DNA of 64,000 nucleotides, taken from NCBI GenBank assembly GCA_024220505.1, contig JAKZZE010000001.1:2604001-2668000 (forward strand). The letters run 5' to 3'. A program made the translations under genes and the position numbers. Position 1 is the stretch's first letter. The number at the start of each line of letters is the position of its first letter. The notes below the pieces were generated by a model. That model had not been told where the DNA came from. It did no database searches and saw only the letters and a list, made by a program, of their open reading frames with translations. This document shows, piece after piece, positions 45,113-54,399 of this stretch. This DNA is from Rhizopus arrhizus (lineage: Eukaryota > Mucoromycota > Mucoromycetes > Mucorales > Rhizopodaceae).

Positions 45113-46594
45113 TTGCGAATACAAGAAGAAGAGGGATTTATTAACGATCAACTGGAGGATACTGAGAGTAATCAAGAGGAAGAGGAAATATATCCAACAC
45201 AAGTCACTAGAGAAACAAGCCAAGAAGCAAATCAACATGTACAAAATGAAATTACAGGTGGAGATCCCTTATCTCAAAACCCTGAAGATGAATACGTCAA
45301 TGTAAATATGCTACAAGATCTAAAGTCGAGGTTCGAACAAAATTTCAACGCAATGAAAAAGGAAGATAAATGGTATTTGTCAAGTGGAAAATGCGTAGAG
45401 GATGAACTGTATGCTTTTGGAATGCAATGTGTGGAAGAACATCCTAGCCATTCGTTCATTATTGACGTCAGCGATAAGAATCTTGTGAAATACAATGTTT
45501 TCAATGATAATGAATTAAAAGAAATCGAATCGTTCAATAAAAAGGAGGTACACAGAATGCCCTTAGCTTTACGTGACTACTTGAATAGCTTCAACAAGAC
45601 TACAGCTACTGATATACGACGTGAAATCTTTAAATCACAAGACTTTGATAAGAATTATAGTCACGAACTCTCAAGTGATTTTGACTGGATCAGACATTCT
45701 ATTTACACATTGTTGAGATTGTACACTATTTTTAGAAATTAAAGTCGCATTTTGTAAAGTTTTATAATACAATTTATATGTAATTGCGACAGGTCACAGC
45801 AACATTAATTTCTGGAAATAGTGTACGAATCGGACAAATTGAAAAAAGCCCACAGGGAATCTTGGTATTTATCTCACGTCTGGCAATTTATTGATAGTGC
45901 CTTTGACAATATAAAAAATATTGATGTTCTCAGGTAAGCAAATTACTATATCAGTTATGCTTAACACTTTTGTATTAATATTATTTTTTCCAGTCAAGAA
46001 TGTTCTAGTGTAAGCTCTAGTAAAAGAAAAAATAAGGATCGTTCAATTGGAGGTGTTGAAATGCGAGAAAGGAAGAAGGTGGGTTACCGATGTGATGAAA
46101 GTATTGAATATGGTGCTTCAGAAGCAGGTAAATTGTACGATGGTGACGAAGGGACAAAAAGATTGGAAGAAGGGTCTAAAAAGCTACCCAAGTGTCTGAA
46201 GGATATGTTGGACCATTTATTACTCAAAAAAGATGACAGATCAAAGATACAAACAATTGGATTTGTTCATTCTGGTCTTGAATCATTTTTTATGACGGCA
46301 GATTGCCCTGTTAAATTTGCGACAAGGATAATCAAATCAAGGAGAACCCATATTTCCAATGATATTTCAGGCTTTGGTTCAACCATTTTACCCACTCTCT
46401 ATTCTGCTTGGATGGCTAAAGAAGTTGTTAAAAACGTACAAGATGTATTGTATGCATCTGTAAAATGTGATAATGTTGAAAACTCAAGCTGGTTAGACGA
46501 CTACTGGGATGAAGAAAGAAATGAAGCTATTATACCAAAAATATCAACATCAAGTGATCTTTGTGCTAGAAAGAAGAAGATCAAAAGAAGATGA
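45113..46594 (+). pseudogene. Mucorales-type uncharacterised protein gene, interrupted by a small insertion
   Basis: The frame 45113-45724 reads, after an acidic Gln/Glu-rich start, KKEDKWYLSSGKCVEDELYAFGM, CVEEHPSHSFIID, and SSDFDWIRHSIYTLLRLY. It is cut by a 98-bp insertion (45725-45822) and resumes at 45827 as ESDKLKKAHRESWYLSHVWQFID up to about 45932, then a GT-AG intron (about 45933-45993), then SQECSSVSSSKRKNKDRSIG, IEYGASEAGKLYDGDEGTKR, IQTIGFVHSGLESFFMTADC, and GSTILPTLYSAWMAKEVV, ending KKKIKRR and stop at 46594. I recall long families of such proteins in Rhizopus and Mucor genomes, always uncharacterised. No in-frame ATG is seen near the 5' end, so a first exon may be upstream. The gene lies entirely within the inverted-repeat unit and its stop is in the right arm. 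Confidence 0.7.
45725..45822. mobile_element. 98-bp MITE-like insertion with GTAC target duplication
   Basis: Flanked by GTAC on both sides (45721-45724 and 45823-45826). The ends are imperfect inverted repeats: ACTATTTTTAGAAATTA at the left against ACTATTTCCAGAAATTA read from the right end. An inner GTCGCA / TGCGAC pair adds to a hairpin. Removing the 98 bp plus one GTAC rejoins the surrounding gene in frame as LLRLY-ESDKLKK. It is not spliceable without a one-base shift, so it disrupts the gene. Confidence 0.75.
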
Positions 46595-46860
46595 TTAATA
46601 TAAATAAAAACTTTTTAATAAATAGTAAATAGGAGTGAAACCTCTTTATAGTTTGAAGTAAGAATGGCTTATTGTCTTATTTTCTGGAAATTGATCATAG
46701 GATTCTCGACAGAAATTGCTCTGTTGTAATACTTATAAGTATCAAACCAAGATATCTCTCAGTCCATCAACAATAGCAGTAAATTGGACACGTTGTAGCT
46801 TAAAGGTTATCAACTAAGAAGTTTGTTCCATCTCACAAAAAATTGACAGTTTGAGTGCAC
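46583..46860 (-). repeat. Right 278-bp inverted repeat of the inner unit
   Basis: Inverted counterpart of 43962-44239. Its inner 12 bases are the last codons and stop of the enclosed gene, which means the left arm carries the reverse complement of that gene end. Confidence 0.85.
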
Positions 46861-47319
46861 TAAAAAAATTCTTGAGTTTCCTGAAATGAAAGGTTATTTT
46901 ATTGTCATGGATAATGCTCCCATTCATATTCCTCAAGTAATTGATCCGATAATTATAAGCAGAGGCTACCCCCTTACTCACCCGAACTTAACCCAATCGA
47001 ACAGTTCTGGGCTATTGTAAAATGAAAGGTAAAATGTAATAAGCTCACCGATTTAGAGTCACTTACTACGCGCATAATTGAAGCTAGCGAAGCTGTACCC
47101 GTTGAAAACCTCAGAGCCTTTATTCAACATTCAGTAAATCAATTTGATAACTGTCTTAATAAGGTCACTATATAGCTTCTATACAATTACCATAAATAAA
47201 TTTTCAAAAAAGTGACCAAATGAAGTTCAAAAAAATGACCAATTGAGGGTGGACGCACTGTATTGGAAGATTAGCACACTTTTAAGAACAAGTTATAACT
47301 TAACTTTCAATTTTACTAT

Positions 47320-48360
47320 AAAGACGGAAAGGATAGTGTTGTTGATGAACTTGGTAATAATGCTGTCGATATGAAGGTTAATGTAGAATGATTTCCTCTT
47401 AACAATATCTCGAACTTTGATGAACCAGAACAGAAAAAGAACACAGAGAGGCAGGCAAGCAAATTGCTCTCAGATAATATACAAAAAGAAAGATATAAAA
47501 AAAGTACATCGACGATATAAAAGAGAATTTTTTTTTCTTTTTGGTGTACAAGATAAAGTAGGCAAAGAGTTGAATACTGCTCGCTGTGCTGCTTACAACT
47601 CATTCGAAAAAGAAATAAAAGAAAAACTGACAGACCAGCTATCTTGGGTCAGAGTTATTTGGAACAGGAGTACAAAGATTTTACTTTGGCAACTTTAGAT
47701 TAGGCTATTGAAAGGCACCAAGGCTACAGTACATAGATTTATGATCGATACATGTACTTTGTCTTTCAAAAAGGCACATTTTTACTTTAAAGAAAGAAAC
47801 TCTCCTGGAAGCATTGAAAAGAGGTGTAGCTAGATTCAAAGATGGAACGAAAGTGACCTAGCTTTCGAAACCGACAGTGTGTTTGTTGATGAGTTTGTTC
47901 TTTACATAAACCTGAAAAAAATCATGGCTTGGTCAAGAAAAGGAACATGAGCTGAAATTGTCCAACCTACAATAACATTCTAGGTGCTATCACTCCCTAT
48001 GACATTGTTAGAATAAAAGTAAGAAACCCAATGATACCTCTAAAGAAAAGTAAATGGAGCCAAAGCAAAAAGAACACCAGGCACAATTACTGGACATTAC
48101 TTTAACTTTATTGCAAGTAACTTGGACATTTTGGATAAGCACAAGGAATTTAAAGATCATTAAATTGTTAATGGATAACACTCTAATTAATATGGTAGAG
48201 AGTATTGAAAAGTATATTGTTATTTGTGGTTATGGGCACGTCTATCTTCCAATCTATTCATCCAAACTTAATCCAATTGAACAGCTTTGATCAGTTGTTG
48301 AAAGCAAGTTGAAGAGAGAGAAGCTTTTGGTTTGTACTGATTTTAAAATCAAAGATATAG
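47320..48360 (+). mobile_element. Second Tc1/IS630-like transposase relic, decayed
   Basis: Broken plus-strand frames read as a Tc1/IS630 DDE transposase: FKKAHFYFKERNSPGSIEKR, RWNESDLAFETDSVFVDEFV (first catalytic Asp), KIMAWSRKGT, GAITPYDIVRI, then NFIASNLDILDKHKEFKDH and SSKLNPIEQL with the last catalytic acidic residue, SVVESKLKREKLL. At least six stops or frame changes interrupt it. Inverted termini were not found. The right side merges into a repeat shared with 60.8-61.2 kb. Confidence 0.65.
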
Positions 48361-48429
48361 ATTAAAAAAGGATAAAAAGGAGTGGTTGTGGTTTTATTTA
48401 TTTAATGTTTCATTGAACACAACAATAAA

Positions 48430-48775
48430 CAATCACCCGGACAAGGTTAATCAAAAGAAGAAAAAGAGTGAGAAATACCTTAGTGAGCAAGGACAAAGAA
48501 GGTGAAAGAGAAAGTAAGTGGTAAAGGAATCAGGAAGTTAAAGATGAGAACTGAACCAACAAAGGAAGCGTTCACCAAGAAAAGTGGTACTCTGAGGAAG
48601 GCAGTCATGTTTTTTTGTCAACCTCAAAAAGTATAGGGAGCTTATTAAAAAGGAATGATGATGGATCAGGGATAGTTGCAGAAAGGCAAAGCTATTGATG
48701 TCTATGGAGACAATTGACAACATGTGAATGTGTGAGCATGTATGATGGATGTCTTGGGCATAGATTTGGTTCGTC
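48430..48775. repeat. Non-coding interspersed repeat, copy A
   Basis: Aligns in direct orientation with 60836-61190: CCCGGACAAGRTTAATCAAAA near the start, then GAAAGAGAAAGTAAG, GGAATCAGRAAGTTAAAGATGAGA, AACAAAGGAAGCGTTCA, AAGAAAAGTGGTACTCT, GGATAGTTGCAGAAAGGCAA and AGCTATTGATGTCTAT, all in order. Identity is high but not perfect. No protein is encoded; it may be the end of a retroelement or a SINE-like unit. Confidence 0.75.
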
Positions 48776-48789
48776 TTCAGGTAATTGCT

Positions 48790-49926
48790 TGTGATTTTTA
48801 AAGGTGTGCCAATAGCTTTAGGAAAAAGTATATGCCATCACAATACCAGCAGCAACACAGTCATCAATTGTTTCTCTATTTGAATTCGCTGCAAAGGGAA
48901 CCCATTAATCGCACAATGACAGACAAAGCATATCGCGGTCAAAAAGATATCTTTGGAATATTTGTAAATTCTAATTGTCTTGCTAATTCTTTGCATAGCT
49001 TGCAAAACACATATGCAATGCAAAAAAGCCAACTATCACTGATTTCATAGCTAGACATAAAGAAGATTTTTCTCACTGGTATGGCAATTGTACAGAAGTA
49101 GATGAATTCATTACTTTATGGAACAATCGCTTCAACTTCACCTACAAAATAATAAAATCCAAGGGAAGAAAGGTTAGAATTCAGATAGAGATGTTATATT
49201 TATATACTTATTATTGTCTACCAATAGCTTGGAAAAACAAGCAAAGAAAAGAGATCCCTCCGCAAGAAAGTAGTTGCTGATATAAATTACAAACAGCAAA
49301 TGGTAAAATCCATTGCTTTAAGCTTGTATCTTTATTCTAATGGCTAATGCATCCAATGCATTGACTTGTAAGGTTATGCAAACACAAGCAACGATGTATT
49401 GCGATCATCGGGGGAAAGCATCGCAAGACAGATGGTGGATTCCTTCGAGGACAGCCGTTCCAGCGGCAGTGGTACAGAGAGAGAGAAAGCTCATACAAGT
49501 CTAGCTCTCTGGAGCCTAATGAAAGCAGACAGCAAGAGTTAGACTGCATGGTAGATGACATAAAAAAGCAGGTCAGTCATTCATACTAAATTATTCATGG
49601 TTAATGAATAGTTGACGATGTCAATGTTTCCACTAGGCTACTCGATTTTAGAAGAGAGTGTTTGGTAACAGAAGACTTGAATGCTGTATACACGCCATTG
49701 GAAGCAACGGCAATAAGCCATACATTTCTCTTTTTGAGAAATCAAAACTTGGACATTCAAGGTTACCTAGGTGTGCTTTTCAAAGGAAAAGTACAAGAAA
49801 GTATGCGTGTTGAGTTTAAATTGTTGAGAGTGCTGCGTTGTTTTGTTGACTTTTGTTTGTGAATTGAGGAGGTCAGTTCCATCTATTTATATCAAACCTT
49901 TTTTTCTCTTTTTTATCATGTTAATT

Positions 49927-49982
<56 letters not shown>

Positions 49983-50170
49983 GCTCTAAAGAAAGAATTT
50001 GCGTATCAGAAGAGAGAAGGCATTTGATTGCTCGTAAATTCATAGCATTTAATTTTGAAGAAGAAGCAAGGAAGCAGCTAGAAAAGAAGAGAAAGGTGAC
50101 TGAAAAAAAGATGCTAGCTATAAATGCTACTATCACTAACGAGATACAAAGAAATATAAATAATTAAGAG
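48790..50170 (+). pseudogene. Unrecognised decayed gene-like region
   Basis: Several plus-strand segments have protein-like composition and possible splice sites: FIARHKEDFSHWYGNCTEV with DEFITLWNNRFNFTYKIIKS near 49045-49170, LGKTSKEKRSLRKKVVADI near 49230, CKHKQRCIAIIGGKHRKTDG near 49370-49420 and ERICVSEERRHLIARKFIAF near 49990-50050. Stops and a 51-nt T tract (49929-49979) interrupt them. They match nothing I know. They may be upstream exons of the helicase relic at 50.2-51.1 kb or parts of a separate dead gene. Confidence 0.35.
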
Positions 50171-50239
50171 TTTAACTACAAGGTATAATAAAGGTTATAT
50201 TTTAACAAAAGAAAAGTTAGCCAATAATTTTGTATGTTT

Positions 50240-51090
50240 CTCAACGACAGGTCTTCAAAGTGGCACCAATAGCTGTAGCTGCTCACAATATTTCGGGCCA
50301 AACAATTCATAGATTCTTTGGTCTAACTAATGTATCGTATGTTCCTAATTTCTTGACTTTGGACGAATATATCAAGTTGTATCCCAAGATTATACTACGG
50401 ATTGATGAATATTTCATGATAAGTTTGAAACTTCTTGAATTGATTAACGATGCTTTAGTAAAAAGAATACAAAGGACTGCAATCATGGGTGGTATCACGA
50501 CCTTTTTTTTGGTGATGGCGTCCAGCTGCTTCCCTTTCAGCAAAAGGAAGGCAAGATTTGGAAGTCTGAAATCTTTAATACTGTTCTTTGTTATAGTCTC
50601 CAAAATCCAGTCCGTCAGCAAGGTGTGTGCTTCATTGATATTCACAATAAGGTGCGTAATTATGAGTTGGATGAATCTGTGGTCTCATTTTTAAACGAAA
50701 GAAGTTTTCACAAATCTCAAGTTCCTCTTTCCTGTTTACGACTTTATACGACAAGACAAAGGTTTGCAAGAGCAAATGAAAAAGACTACGCAGAGTTTCC
50801 AGGTGAAGGCCAAGAATCTCAGACATATGACACATATGTAGTTATACAAGGGCGCAATTCCCAATCGTTCCTGTCTTCACCGATGCGATTCATAAAGCAC
50901 AAAGTACAACAATCGACTGTGTGGGAATCCATTTGGATAGTATGCTCTCTCATGGCTAATTTTATGTTACTATGTCACATGTTAGAAAGCTGAAGAACTT
51001 GTATTTTTTTTGGCGCTGAAACGCCTCACAACGTCAAAAGAAAGTTTGGTGCCGACGTAGACGCAGTTGAAATAATAAGAAAGAAAAAAC
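50240..51090 (+). pseudogene. PIF1-like DNA helicase, decayed
   Basis: Plus-strand pieces follow the order of Pif1/RecD2 superfamily 1 helicase motifs: VAAHNISGQTIHRFFGL (motif Ia region), IILRIDEYFMIS (degenerate Walker B, usually DE-SM), FFGDGVQLLPFQQKEG (motif III, usually GD--QL-P), NPVRQQG, and GIHLDSMLSHG with FYVTMSHVRKLK (motif VI, usually HGQ-YVA-SR). Walker A is missing upstream. At least one frameshift near 50510 and stops near 50970 break it. Pif1-like genes occur as cellular genes and in Helitrons; no Rep/HUH nuclease is seen, so the origin is open. Confidence 0.7.
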
Positions 51091-51746
51091 GTATTTAAAT
51101 GCTTTTGTTAAATAAAAATTAATTGTTGAAAAGCGTTTTATGTACTGTTTCTAAGGAAAACAAACTTACGTAACAAGTAATAACATTGCCCTCCGAAAAG
51201 AACATCAAAAACTCCTTATATAAAGATCTAAGAATAGATGCCTTAGATTTACTATTATTGCAAAAGAGCAAACAGTTGAAGATGCTCGTCCACAGCATGC
51301 TCGATACTTTGACAGATATACATCAGCATACATTATACTTTCTATTTTCATTATAAGCAGCACAATAACTGATCGCTGACAGATCATCTCGAACATTTTA
51401 AATTCCATCTTCACCTATACTTTTATGTATCCAGATCCTTACGGGTCTCTCTATACCCATTTAGTCATAATGAAGATGGGTTTGGAGAAAGTGTATATAG
51501 AAAACATTTACACAGAAAGTCTATTCAATAGATAAGTCTAAATCACTTTAGTTGGCACATATAAAACAAAAATCTGTTTTCTGCAACGAAATTTAATGAA
51601 AAGGGAGGGAGATGGGGTGTAAATATGTAAACTATATAAAAACCCTATTTTGCTTAGAGGTGATGAATATACCACAAGCCTACTACTAGTTCTATGGCTG
51701 CTAATCGTATATGTAAGACAATTCATTATAGGTAATATTCCATAAA
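51091..51746. other. Spacer with 3'-flank repeat of copy 4
   Basis: AT-rich. Positions about 51370-51530 resemble 34390-34560 (flank of copy 2), sharing CCTATACTTT, AGTCATAATGAAGATGGGTT and TGGAGAAAG. No gene is supported. Confidence 0.45.
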
Positions 51747-53323
51747 ACCACCCTTTATTTAAATGAATAATGTAACATAGAATAACATAGAATAACATAG
51801 GATAACATAAAATAACATAGAATAACATAAAAATGGCAATATCATACATTACGACTAACAATAGGTTTGCTTATACTATAGATTTATAACACCATATAAT
51901 TGATCGGGCTCATCTTTCAATATATTCTTGAATATAAGACGAGAACTTTGAATATAATCAAATCGTTTGCATACTTTCTTGAGCATATTGATGGTATTTG
52001 TAAGTTCATCATCACCAATGCCATGTCTATCATAAAGCTGTAATTCGAATTCTTCACACAAGTACTGTGCGTTTTCTTTTCCAGACATCCTTCTGACGTA
52101 GTGTGTAACAATCCCATCCAATTCTCCCAAGCTGTTCCCATCATAGTTTTCGCAATACTCTTCGGCAATTTCGATGGTTAGCATATCAGCCTTGCTCAAC
52201 ACAATGCCTTGTCCATTACAAAGAATAGCAATCTCTTCATATTCATCTTCCTTCTTGTTCCATTTTACAAATATATCTCTGTTTCTGCAATATGCTTCGA
52301 TACCATCGTCATCCTCATAACAGCACTTTTTGATTTGAAGATAAAGATCCATCGCTTTGAAAGCAATAAAGCAGTCGCCTTTTTCGATTCTTTTGAATAT
52401 ATCCTCTGCCTTTTCTTTAGTTACTGCAAAAGCCTTTTGGAAAGCATCAATTATTTTTTCATCCTCTCGATCCATCTTGAACCTCAAGTCAATCTTTTTG
52501 ATGTCGTCTTTTTCGGTATTCAGAGACCAGATTATCAGTCGCGAGAAACACAAAACAAATTGTAAACCAAGCCATAAGCATGTATCCATGTTTTCCATTT
52601 GTCGAACCACCAAGTAGGAACCTATATAGCCAACAACGATACCCAAAGCAGAAACACAGCCAATAATAGAAGTAACGATCATGGCATATCTATTACCAAA
52701 ATGATGGGGCAATAAAAGGGACTCCATATTTTGATCAATGGTATAAAGATCAAAGGATCCAGAGAGCATCAGAATGGAGTCTACACAACAAACAAAAGAA
52801 GCAACAAAGGTTGAAGCAGTCAAAAGCAAGGGAAAATAAATGTAATCCAAGGAAGGAGTATGATAGTAATGAGGTATATAAGGAACAAAGTTGAGACAAG
52901 ATAAACCAAAGCATGAAACAAGAGAGAGTATCCACCAGCTTTTGTTCAATGCAGGCGCATCCAAGTATATCTGTGCGCCATGCATTCTTAACCAAAGCAA
53001 TTTTTCATTCGAAATTGATGCTATCTGTTCTTCTACTTTTTCCTTCAATTTATACTTGTCAAATCTAGATCGATCTATACCCATATTCTTGACAATTCGT
53101 TCAGGCAATGATGATTCCAAATGATACTTTGAGAGACTGAGAACACCAAACATTGACATACCACAGGAAGCAGGGAACATGTAGCCTTTTGACAAAGTCA
53201 AAGTAGCATTTCTATTACACATTTCTATCCATAGTAGGCCAAGTATGGCAGCCACATCTTGAAAACTTGAATTCATAAATGAGCCAAATGATATATTCTG
53301 TTCAGACATAAGTAAGATGATGA
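51747..53323. repeat. Left arm of a 1.57-kb inverted duplication (copy 4)
   Basis: Inverted counterpart of 62217-63780. It includes the whole copy 4 gene and its 3' flank with a 10-bp microsatellite (AACATAGAAT-type units at about 51775-51830) and stops about 14 bp upstream of the start codon. Outside these limits the sequences differ. Confidence 0.75.
51876..53309 (-). CDS. Intronless multi-pass membrane protein, paralogue copy 4
   Basis: A complete 477-residue frame that differs from copy 5 at 14 positions by my count, most of them between residues 280 and 420. The N-terminus is MSEQNISFGSFMNSSFQDVAA, distinct from the MSEDN-type of copies 1-3, with WIEMCNRNATLTLSKGYMFP. Four hydrophobic segments, FSRLIIWSLNTEKDD, DEKIIDAFQKAF and the final DQLYGVINL are conserved. 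A TATA-like GTATAAATAA lies about 45 bp upstream of the start. The function is unknown. The intact frame despite a neighbourhood of dead elements suggests recent selection or recent duplication. Confidence 0.8.
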   Translation of the reverse strand: MSEQNISFGSFMNSSFQDVAAILGLLWIEMCNRNATLTLSKGYMFPASCGMSMFGVLSLSKYHLESSLPERIVKNMGIDRSRFDKYKLKEKVEEQIASISNEKLLWLRMHGAQIYLDAPALNKSWWILSLVSCFGLSCLNFVPYIPHYYHTPSLDYIYFPLLLTASTFVASFVCCVDSILMLSGSFDLYTIDQNMESLLLPHHFGNRYAMIVTSIIGCVSALGIVVGYIGSYLVVRQMENMDTCLWLGLQFVLCFSRLIIWSLNTEKDDIKKIDLRFKMDREDEKIIDAFQKAFAVTKEKAEDIFKRIEKGDCFIAFKAMDLYLQIKKCCYEDDDGIEAYCRNRDIFVKWNKKEDEYEEIAILCNGQGIVLSKADMLTIEIAEEYCENYDGNSLGELDGIVTHYVRRMSGKENAQYLCEEFELQLYDRHGIGDDELTNTINMLKKVCKRFDYIQSSRLIFKNILKDEPDQLYGVINL

Positions 53324-54399
53324 AAAGGCGTTAGGCATATATTTTTCACTTTATTTATACTTCTTTTGTTGGTAACCCAATTGAATGTCTTTCTTTAGGA
53401 TCTACAAGGTAGTCTGGATTTTTGTATCTGCTTGGCGACTCACATTTTACATCACATGAGCTTTTTTTAAATGGATTTTCGACAGCAATGTCCTTTTTTT
53501 TTTTTTTTTTTCATGCCAATTTTAAAAACATGTGACACGAAATATAAATGTTGCAAAGAGTCTTCCAATGAGGCACTAGCCCTTTAATATTTCCCCTAGA
53601 AATTTCAAGCTAAGTGTTTTGCCAAGTATTAAGATAAGAGACAAAAACTAAAAAAGACAATAGTTGTGAAACTAAAGATTATATATTGCTTTATAAATAA
53701 AAAAAAACATTTGAGGCTATTTATACTTTTTGAATGTCTGGATCTTTACCGCTATTTCAATTGATCGGTTAAAAGAATGATATGTGAAGTATGAGAAAAT
53801 AAAGGAAAGATAGTGGATAATCAATAGCCGCTGTCATCTTGACGAATCAAGGGACAATGAAGAAGATAAATTATTGATCTAACTATAATTATCGAATAAG
53901 GTTGGATTGATCTGCCGTTGTTGTAATCAGGTTCCGATATAGTCGTTAGAACGCCGATAGAGACAACAGGGCAAAGTTGGCTATTGCGGAGATCTCACGT
54001 TTATCCATGAATGTTCACTTTACTAGTTGTGTGGATACAACACTAAGCATGTTATCAAGTTTTTCGAAAAAAAATTTTGGGTTGAGAAAGTACATATAAC
54101 ATATATAAACTAAACTAGAATAATCTTCTGTATCATGAGCGGGCATGTACCACATTTTCAGGCTCTTCCTCACCAACGTTTGTATTGAATGTCGTACCTA
54201 TTTCAATCCTCATTGGCTCTGTTTCGTCTTCCAACGTGGTACTGTTTTCAGCATTCGAAAAAATTGATTGTTGAATTTGTCGTGTTTCGTCATTTATGAT
54301 ATTTTTATTTATTATTTTATTATTGATCTCAGCCCAGCCTACGTCAGACTATACAATTAATAATCAGACGATATAATCCAGAGTACATTCTAAATTATT
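53324..54399. other. Spacer with a small acidic open segment
   Basis: Mostly AT-rich, with a T tract at 53493-53510. On the minus strand, about 54300-54136, an open segment reads NDETRQIQQSIFSNAENSTT, LEDETEPMRIEIGTTFNTNV and GEEEPENVVHARS before a stop. It has no start codon in frame that I trust and may be a leftover of the DIRS-like element beside it. Nothing else is recognised. Confidence 0.35.

Larger units (their letters stand above)
43962..46860. mobile_element. Inner unit with 278-bp inverted repeats
   Basis: Positions 43962-44239 and 46583-46860 are inverted repeats of 278 bp in which I could find no mismatch. Each starts GTGCACTCAAACTGTCAATT and ends at TTAATCATCTTCTTTT. They enclose about 2.3 kb with two gene remnants (44412-44627 and 45113-46594). 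The unit is inserted in a Tc1/mariner element. The stop codon of the enclosed gene lies inside the right repeat. No transposase is recognisable inside and no clear target duplication is seen at the edges, so it may be a non-autonomous element with a captured gene, an element of a class I cannot name, or the product of an inverted duplication. The perfect arms imply recent origin or ongoing conversion. Confidence 0.75.
43876..47260 (+). mobile_element. Tc1/mariner element relic, outer element of a nested pair
   Basis: The ends are 35-bp inverted repeats that match perfectly by eye (43876-43910 and 47226-47260, starting CAGTGCGTCCACCCTCAATT) and are flanked on each side by TA, the target duplication of Tc1/mariner/IS630 elements. 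Only the 3' part of the transposase remains (about 46876-47175): FIVMDNAPIHIP carries the second catalytic Asp, then a frame change, then SPELNPIEQFWAIVK with the last catalytic acidic residue, and LRAFIQHSVNQFD. The 5' half of the transposase is missing; in its place sits the unit at 43962-46860. The element is inactive, but its ends look young. Confidence 0.8.

Noticed and set aside
45725..45822. Reading the 98-bp insertion as a GT-AG intron of the surrounding gene
   Set aside because: The available GT and AG positions leave one extra base and shift the frame, whereas removal with one GTAC copy restores it exactly.
43962..46860. Calling the inner unit a Mutator-like or other named DNA transposon
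   Set aside because: Long inverted repeats alone do not define a class. No transposase domain and no target duplication of diagnostic length could be seen.
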